64,000 bases of DNA from Sphingobium sp. V4 (lineage in GTDB: Bacteria; Pseudomonadota; Alphaproteobacteria; Sphingomonadales; Sphingomonadaceae), in contig NZ_CP081002.1 of assembly GCF_029590555.1 (NCBI RefSeq), forward strand, positions 733,501 to 797,500. The letters are read 5' to 3'. The translations under genes were made by a program, and so were the position numbers. Shown here piece by piece: positions 59,484 through 64,000 of this stretch; position 1 is the stretch's first letter; the number at the start of each line of letters is the position of its first letter. The notes under the pieces are model-generated. The model was not told where the DNA came from. It worked only from the letters and a program-made list of their open reading frames with translations, and did not search any database.

Positions 59484-61034
59484 ATGGAGGGGAGAGGCGG
59501 CAGCGGTGGGGCGATTGCATCCGCAACCATTGCGGCCTTTGCGGCAGTCGTCGGCAAGAATCATGTGTTCTTCGCGGAGGAGGACCAGGCGAGCTATCAG
59601 GACAAGTTCGCTATCGACGATGCCCGGCACCATCCGGCCGGCGCTGTCGCGCCGGCGACGGTAGAGGAGATTCAGGCAATCCTGCGCATCGCATCGGAGC
59701 GCGGCTTGGCGCTCTGGCCGGTCAGCCGGGGCAAGAATCTGGGCTATGGCGGCTCGGCGCCGCTGCTTGCCGGATCGGTGATACTTGATCTCAGCCGGAT
59801 GAAGAAGATCGACTATGACGAGACGAACGGCACTGTCCTGCTCGAACCGGGGGTCGGATTCTACGATCTCTACGACTTCCTTAAGACCAGGGGGATGAAG
59901 CACTGGCTGTCGGTGCCCGGCAACAGCTGGGGATCGGTGGTCGGCAATGCGCTCGACCGGGGCATGGGTTATACTCCCTATGGCGAACATGCGACGCGCA
60001 TCTGCGGACTGGAGGCGGTGATGGCTGACGGCCTCGTGGTGCGGACCGGCATGGGTGCGATCGATGGGGCGGCGACCTGGCAGCTCTATCGCTTCGGCTT
60101 TGGTCCCGGCTGGGACCAGATGTTCGTCCAGTCCAATTTCGGCATCGTAACCAAGATGGGGCTGTGGCTGATGCCCGCGCCGGAGTCGCTGATGGGCATG
60201 GATCTGGAGTTCGACCGGCCGGAGGATCTGGGGCCGCTGATCGACGCGATCGCCCCGCTGCGCCGTGAGGGACTGTTGCAGCAATCCCCGACCATCGGCA
60301 ACTGGTTGCGCGCCGCCGCCGTGGTGACGACCCGCGACCAGTGGACCGACAAGCCGGGCGCTTTGCCTGATGATGTGATCGCGGCGATCCGCAGTAAATT
60401 CAATGTCGGCTGGTGGGGGGTGAGCCTGCGCCTATACGGCCGCGAATCGGTGAACAAGGCGGCCTATGCGATTTTGGAGCAGGAGATGGGGAAGCTCAAA
60501 CCCATGTCGCTGCGCCCCACCCTATGGAAGACGGGGGAACTGCTGGAGGCGACGGGATGGACCGGAACGCCGCTGACCATGCCGATGCAGAACGCCAACT
60601 GGCATGGCGGCCGTGGCGGACATATCGGCTTTTCGCCGATCCTGCCGCAATCGGGAACGGCGGCACAGGCCCAGTTCCAGCGCACCTATGCCCGCTACAG
60701 GGAATTTGGCATGGATTATCAGGCCAGCTTCGCCTTTGGCGAGCGTCACCTCATCAACGTCAACGCCGTGCTGATCAACAAGGACGACCCCGACCTGATG
60801 GGCCGGGTCGATCCCTTCCTCAAGCAACTGATCGCCGATGCAAAGACGCAGGGCTATGGCGAATATCGCACCCATCTCGACTATATGGACGCGGTCGCGG
60901 ACACCTATGACTATAACAAGGGTGCGCTGGGGAAGCTCAATCGCAAGGTCAAGGATGCGCTTGATCCCAAGGGTATCATCGCGCCGGGTAAGAGCGGCAT
61001 CTGGCCCAGCAGTCGTGCGGGAGGGCCGGGCTGA
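59484..61034 (+). CDS. 4-cresol/eugenol-type hydroxylase flavoprotein subunit (vanillyl-alcohol-oxidase family)
   Basis: A 516-aa FAD-linked oxidase. The N-terminal FAD domain (about 20-260) has PVSRGKNLGYGGSAP and VGNALDRGMGYTPYGEHA; the C-terminal cap domain and the tail LDPKGIIAPGKSGIW match PCMH/VAO proteins. With a cytochrome c subunit after it, it resembles p-cresol methylhydroxylase and eugenol hydroxylase, which hydroxylate 4-alkylphenols with water. The covalent FAD residue (Tyr in PCMH, His in VAO) needs alignment. GGAG..AGGTGAC precedes ATG 59484; a GTG at 59460 is too close to the operator. Confidence 0.85.
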   Translation: MEGRGGSGGAIASATIAAFAAVVGKNHVFFAEEDQASYQDKFAIDDARHHPAGAVAPATVEEIQAILRIASERGLALWPVSRGKNLGYGGSAPLLAGSVILDLSRMKKIDYDETNGTVLLEPGVGFYDLYDFLKTRGMKHWLSVPGNSWGSVVGNALDRGMGYTPYGEHATRICGLEAVMADGLVVRTGMGAIDGAATWQLYRFGFGPGWDQMFVQSNFGIVTKMGLWLMPAPESLMGMDLEFDRPEDLGPLIDAIAPLRREGLLQQSPTIGNWLRAAAVVTTRDQWTDKPGALPDDVIAAIRSKFNVGWWGVSLRLYGRESVNKAAYAILEQEMGKLKPMSLRPTLWKTGELLEATGWTGTPLTMPMQNANWHGGRGGHIGFSPILPQSGTAAQAQFQRTYARYREFGMDYQASFAFGERHLINVNAVLINKDDPDLMGRVDPFLKQLIADAKTQGYGEYRTHLDYMDAVADTYDYNKGALGKLNRKVKDALDPKGIIAPGKSGIWPSSRAGGPG

Positions 61035-61429
61035 TGCGGGGGGGCATGATCGCTTTCACAAGCGCTATGGTGCTTCTGGCGGTGGCCGCCTGCGGCCGGG
61101 CGAGCGAGACGCCGACAGACGCTCCCAAAGGCCCGCCGCCCGCGCCCGCGCCCGAGACATTGTCCTCGCGCCCCCATGCTGGGTCGGGCGAAAAACTCTA
61201 TTTGGAAAAATGCGCAATGTGCCACGGGCCGGGCGGCATGGGCACCGGACTGCTGGCACGGCGCGCCGACCAGCCGTTGCTGGAAAAGCGCACCGACCTG
61301 ACCGTTGACTATGTTGTGCAGGCCGCGCGCATCGGCATCGGCAACATGCCTGCCATCCCGCGTGGCGAACTGAGCGATGCCGAGCTGAATTTGATCGCTG
61401 ATCATCTTTCCGGGGGAATCAAGCCATGA
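61034..61429 (+). CDS. cytochrome c lipoprotein subunit (electron acceptor of the flavoprotein)
   Basis: A 131-aa c-type cytochrome: lipoprotein-like signal (about 1-20, AVAAC), a proline/alanine linker, haem motif CAMCH and a distal Met in IGNMPAIPRGELSD. It overlaps the flavoprotein stop by one base (TGATG). In PCMH and eugenol hydroxylase such a cytochrome receives electrons from FAD; the lipid anchor here would hold the complex at a membrane. Confidence 0.88.
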   Translation: MRGGMIAFTSAMVLLAVAACGRASETPTDAPKGPPPAPAPETLSSRPHAGSGEKLYLEKCAMCHGPGGMGTGLLARRADQPLLEKRTDLTVDYVVQAARIGIGNMPAIPRGELSDAELNLIADHLSGGIKP

Positions 61430-61950
61430 CAAGCCTGTCGCGCCGCGGCTTCATGGCCGGCGTTGCTCTTGCCTCTACGTCCGTGCTTGATCTGGGCCGC
61501 CGTGGCCTGGCGCGCACCGATGCCGTGTTGCTCCACGATCCGGGGTTGGTTGCCGGGCGGCGCTTTGCCGTGCGGGCAAATGATCTCGGAGGCGCTGTAC
61601 TGGCGTTGGAGGGAGATCGGGTGCGGCAGATGCGCCAGCTGCTGGCGCGGGCGCCTGCGGCCCTGTTTGGGATATCCCGGCACGCGGACGAAATGCTGGT
61701 GGGAGACATCGTGACCGAGGCGGGGTATCGCCGGGTCGCCCTGGTGCGCCACGGCGGCAAAGCGCAGGTCGCGAACTGCGCGCCTGATGGTGCACCTGTT
61801 GCCGTGCTTGCCCGGTTGGCCGGAACGGGCTGGCCGGAAGCCTTTGCCGAACTGGCGCTGGGCGGGATTGAGCGGTGCGGCACGCGCGGGGCAGGCGGGC
61901 TAGCCGCGCCAGCCTTCAGCTGGATATTCGCGCGGCGCGAAGGCGGATGA
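61426..61950 (+). CDS. Tat-exported protein of unknown function in the flavocytochrome operon
   Basis: A 174-aa protein with a Tat signal (LSRRGFMAGVALAST, residues 4-18). The mature part has no recognised domain; two cysteines (CAPDG, RCGTRG) and an alanine-rich middle are visible. The start overlaps the cytochrome stop (ATGA). A maturation or chaperone role for the periplasmic flavocytochrome is possible, because Tat export of a small partner can carry folded enzyme parts. I cannot name a family. Confidence 0.7.
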   Translation: MTSLSRRGFMAGVALASTSVLDLGRRGLARTDAVLLHDPGLVAGRRFAVRANDLGGAVLALEGDRVRQMRQLLARAPAALFGISRHADEMLVGDIVTEAGYRRVALVRHGGKAQVANCAPDGAPVAVLARLAGTGWPEAFAELALGGIERCGTRGAGGLAAPAFSWIFARREGG

Positions 61951-61983
61951 TCTGCAGACGGCTTATATGCTACGCCACCTTGC

Positions 61984-62580
61984 ATGAGCAGGACGAGCGC
62001 CAGGGGAAATGAAGCGGACGGCGCGGGCGCGCGCCGCCGCCAGATATTGGAGATCGCGGCGCAACTCTTCGCGCGCAAGGGTTATCGCGGGACCTCGATG
62101 CGCGACATCGGCGAGGCAGCGGGCGTGCTGGGTGGGTCGCTCTACCATCACATCAAGTCGAAGGATGCGCTGTTTGTCGAGTTGCACCATGCAGCGCTCG
62201 ACGCGGCGGAGGCCCGCATCAAGGCGGCACTCTCGGGCGAGGATGATCCATGGGCACGGCTGGAGGCCGCCTGCGCAGCCTTGCTCGAGATTCAACTCGA
62301 CCCCGATTCGCTGACCATGCCGATGATGAATGACTTTCGCGAAGTGCCGGACGCGGTGCGCGCCGCGCTGGTCGATCGCCGCGACCGGTTCGAAATGCTG
62401 TTCCGCGATCTTGTGGCGATGCTGCCCCTGCCGACCGACATCGACCGCTCGATCTACCGCAACCTGCTGCTCTCGCAGCTCAATTCGGCAGCGGACTGGG
62501 TCCGTCCAGGCCGCCTCACGTCGCGCGAGATCGCCACTCAGGTAGCGCGCGTCTTCCGCCATCCCGACCCAGCAGAATGA
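61984..62580 (+). CDS. TetR family transcriptional regulator
   Basis: A 198-aa TetR-type repressor: N-terminal HTH (about 14-60; ILEIAAQLFARKGYRGTSMR and HHIKSKDALF) and a helical ligand domain. TetR genes beside acyl-CoA dehydrogenases usually regulate fatty or aromatic acyl-CoA degradation. The gene lies 63 bp before the acyl-CoA dehydrogenase on the same strand, and 33 bp after the Tat protein gene. No palindromic site of its own is identified. Confidence 0.88.
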   Translation: MSRTSARGNEADGAGARRRQILEIAAQLFARKGYRGTSMRDIGEAAGVLGGSLYHHIKSKDALFVELHHAALDAAEARIKAALSGEDDPWARLEAACAALLEIQLDPDSLTMPMMNDFREVPDAVRAALVDRRDRFEMLFRDLVAMLPLPTDIDRSIYRNLLLSQLNSAADWVRPGRLTSREIATQVARVFRHPDPAE

Positions 62581-62643
62581 CCTTGCTTGCTATTGTAACA
62601 AGTGTTTGGTAATTCAGTGCCAGAAAGAGAGGCCAGCCCTAAA

Positions 62644-64000
62644 ATGCCAAGCTACATCCCCCCGATCGACGACTATCGTTTCCTGTTGAACGAGGTGTTG
62701 GGTTTCGACCTTGCCATGGCGGAGCAGGGCCAGGATGTGGACGCGGATCTCGCGATCACCGTGCTGGAGGAAGCAGGCAAATTCTGCGCGGAGCAGCTCC
62801 ATCCGCTCAATCGCGAGGGAGACGAGCAGGGCAGCAGGCTGGTCGATGGTGCCGTGGTGACGCCGCCCGGCTTCGCCGAGGCCTATGGCGCATTCGTCGC
62901 GGCCGGCTGGCCTGCACTGGCCGCCGATCCTGCCCATGGCGGGCAAGGGCTGCCTTTCATCCTTCAGCAATGGTTGGACGAGATGCTGTCGGCCGCCAAT
63001 CTATCCTTCGGTCTCTTCCCCGGCCTGACGCGCGGTGCGAGCGAAGCGATCGCCGCTCATGCCAGCGAGGAACTGAAGGCGCGCTATCTGCCCGCGCTCG
63101 TCAGCGGCGAATGGACGGGCGCCATGGCGTTGACCGAAAGCAGCGCGGGCACGGATCTCGCTTTGCTCAAGGCCCGGGCAGTGCCGAGGGACGATGGCGG
63201 CTATGCTGTGACCGGGCAGAAAATCTTCATTTCCTCGGGCGATCATGACATGGCGCCCAATATCATCCATCTGGTACTGGCTCGCCTCCCCGACGCGCCG
63301 CCGGGCGTGAAGGGCATCAGCCTGTTCCTCGTCCCCAAATATCTGCCGGACGGCGTGCGCAATGCGATGTCTGTTGGTGCGCTCGAAAAGAAGATGGGCA
63401 TCCATGCCCAGCCCACCTGCGTCATGAATTATGATGGTGCCACCGGCTGGCTTGTAGGCGAGCCGCATCGTGGGTTGGCGGCCATGTTCACCATGATGAA
63501 TGCCGAACGGTTGATGGTCGGCATCCAGGGGTTGGGCATTGCTGGAGCGGCCTATCAGCAGGCGGCCTCTTATGCGAAGGATCGGTTGCAGGGGCGCAGC
63601 GCGGACGGCACGCGCGGGCCCGTACCCATCATCGACCATGCGGATGTCCGACGGATGCTGCTCAAGGTCCGCGCCTTTGTGGAGGCGGGCCGGGCGCTGG
63701 CGGGCTGGACCGCACTCCAGTTCGACCGTGCCCATCGCCACGCCGATGCGGCCGAGCGGGCCAAGGCCGATGCGTTGGTCGCGCTCATGACCCCGGTCGT
63801 GAAGGCGGCTTTCACCGATTTCGGCTTCGAAAGCGCGGTCGAGGCGCAGCAGGTATTGGGTGGCCATGGCTATATCCGCGAATGGGGGATGGAGCAGTAT
63901 GTGCGCGACGCCCGCATCGCACAGATTTACGAAGGCACGAACGGCGTGCAGGCACTGGATCTGGTGGGACGCAAGCTGGCGCTTGGTGGCGGCGCGGTGG
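62644..64000 (+). CDS. acyl-CoA dehydrogenase, long (DmdC/FadE-like), cut by window end
   Basis: The frame is open from ATG at 62644 to the last base (452 codons). Family motifs are visible: MALTESSAGTD, VTGQKIFISSGDHDMAPNI (flavin-domain segment) and VLGGHGYIREW with the catalytic Glu in YEGTNG near residue 429. The long linker and the start PSYIPPIDDYRFLLNEVLG match 3-methylmercaptopropionyl-CoA dehydrogenase-type proteins of about 590 aa, so roughly a quarter is missing. It probably dehydrogenates an acyl-CoA made in the same pathway set. Confidence 0.85.
   Translation, partial: MPSYIPPIDDYRFLLNEVLGFDLAMAEQGQDVDADLAITVLEEAGKFCAEQLHPLNREGDEQGSRLVDGAVVTPPGFAEAYGAFVAAGWPALAADPAHGGQGLPFILQQWLDEMLSAANLSFGLFPGLTRGASEAIAAHASEELKARYLPALVSGEWTGAMALTESSAGTDLALLKARAVPRDDGGYAVTGQKIFISSGDHDMAPNIIHLVLARLPDAPPGVKGISLFLVPKYLPDGVRNAMSVGALEKKMGIHAQPTCVMNYDGATGWLVGEPHRGLAAMFTMMNAERLMVGIQGLGIAGAAYQQAASYAKDRLQGRSADGTRGPVPIIDHADVRRMLLKVRAFVEAGRALAGWTALQFDRAHRHADAAERAKADALVALMTPVVKAAFTDFGFESAVEAQQVLGGHGYIREWGMEQYVRDARIAQIYEGTNGVQALDLVGRKLALGGGAV

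Noticed and set aside
1..64000. tRNA, rRNA, riboswitch, transposase or phage genes
   Set aside because: Reading both strands I found no cloverleaf, rRNA segment, transposase or integrase sequence. A tRNAscan, Rfam and ISfinder search would settle this.

Overview
The window is high-GC, densely packed bacterial chromosome, most likely from a sphingomonad (Alphaproteobacteria; Sphingobium, Novosphingobium or Sphingomonas type). The inference rests on the gene families: a LigM-type tetrahydrofolate-dependent O-demethylase, an NDP-forming feruloyl-CoA-synthetase-like protein with an HCHL-type lyase, a CopA/CopB copper module, a large TonB receptor, and the GTTCGGGCTGAGCCTGTCGAAG palindrome familiar from these genomes. 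I found no rRNA, tRNA, insertion sequence, prophage or CRISPR array.

Region 1 (1-14.1 kb) holds housekeeping genes and copper resistance. A minus operon encodes a GDSL lipoprotein esterase, a Gfo/Idh oxidoreductase and a type-B carboxylesterase. It diverges from a YbbA/YbbP-like ABC pair, and the two start codons share one CATG. A cupin gene follows. The copper locus has copDC on the minus strand, diverging from a CnrY-CnrX-CnrH-like sensor/anti-sigma/ECF sigma module that runs into copA and copB. A lone RTX repeat protein closes the region.

Region 2 (14.2-33.1 kb) is a catabolic cluster for an unidentified amine, amino-acid conjugate or opine. It encodes an M20 amidohydrolase, Lrp regulator, class III aminotransferase, tartrate/D-malate-type dehydrogenase, SSADH, tandem-GNAT protein and a divergent aldehyde dehydrogenase. 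A nine-gene, translationally coupled operon follows: HAD protein, PuuB-like oxidase, complete dipeptide/opine-type ABC importer, and a three-subunit HcnABC/opine-oxidase-like dehydrogenase. Its promoters share a motif (TTATCGCG plus CNGCA-N5-TGCCG). A decayed ParDE toxin-antitoxin pair sits in the middle.

Region 3 (33.3-41.7 kb) holds a hydroxyacid dehydrogenase, PepSY protein and TonB siderophore receptor. Next to them is a second operon of exported and membrane proteins that looks metal-related (DUF4198, small periplasmic protein, HupE/UreJ_2-like, membrane-anchored protein, HGSNAT-like acyltransferase).

Region 4 (41.8-64 kb) is a lignin-aromatic catabolic island. It encodes an aldehyde dehydrogenase, a FerC-like MarR regulator, a FerA-like CoA ligase, FerB (feruloyl-CoA hydratase/lyase), an aromatic-acid MFS importer, a 4-alkylphenol/eugenol-type flavocytochrome, LigM, and the one-carbon genes metF, purU, folD and folB. 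The inferred route is 4-alkylguaiacol or ferulate to vanillin to vanillate to protocatechuate, with the methyl group leaving through THF as formate. Two operator families wire the island. A 17-bp TGTAT-N7-RYACA-like site stands before five transcription units, including the aldehyde dehydrogenase, ferA, ferB, the importer and the ligM or metF unit. A perfect 14-bp palindrome ATAACGATCGTTAT stands before an NTF2/SDR/MarR cluster, a Bcr/CflA exporter and the flavocytochrome. The right edge cuts an acyl-CoA dehydrogenase gene that follows a TetR regulator.
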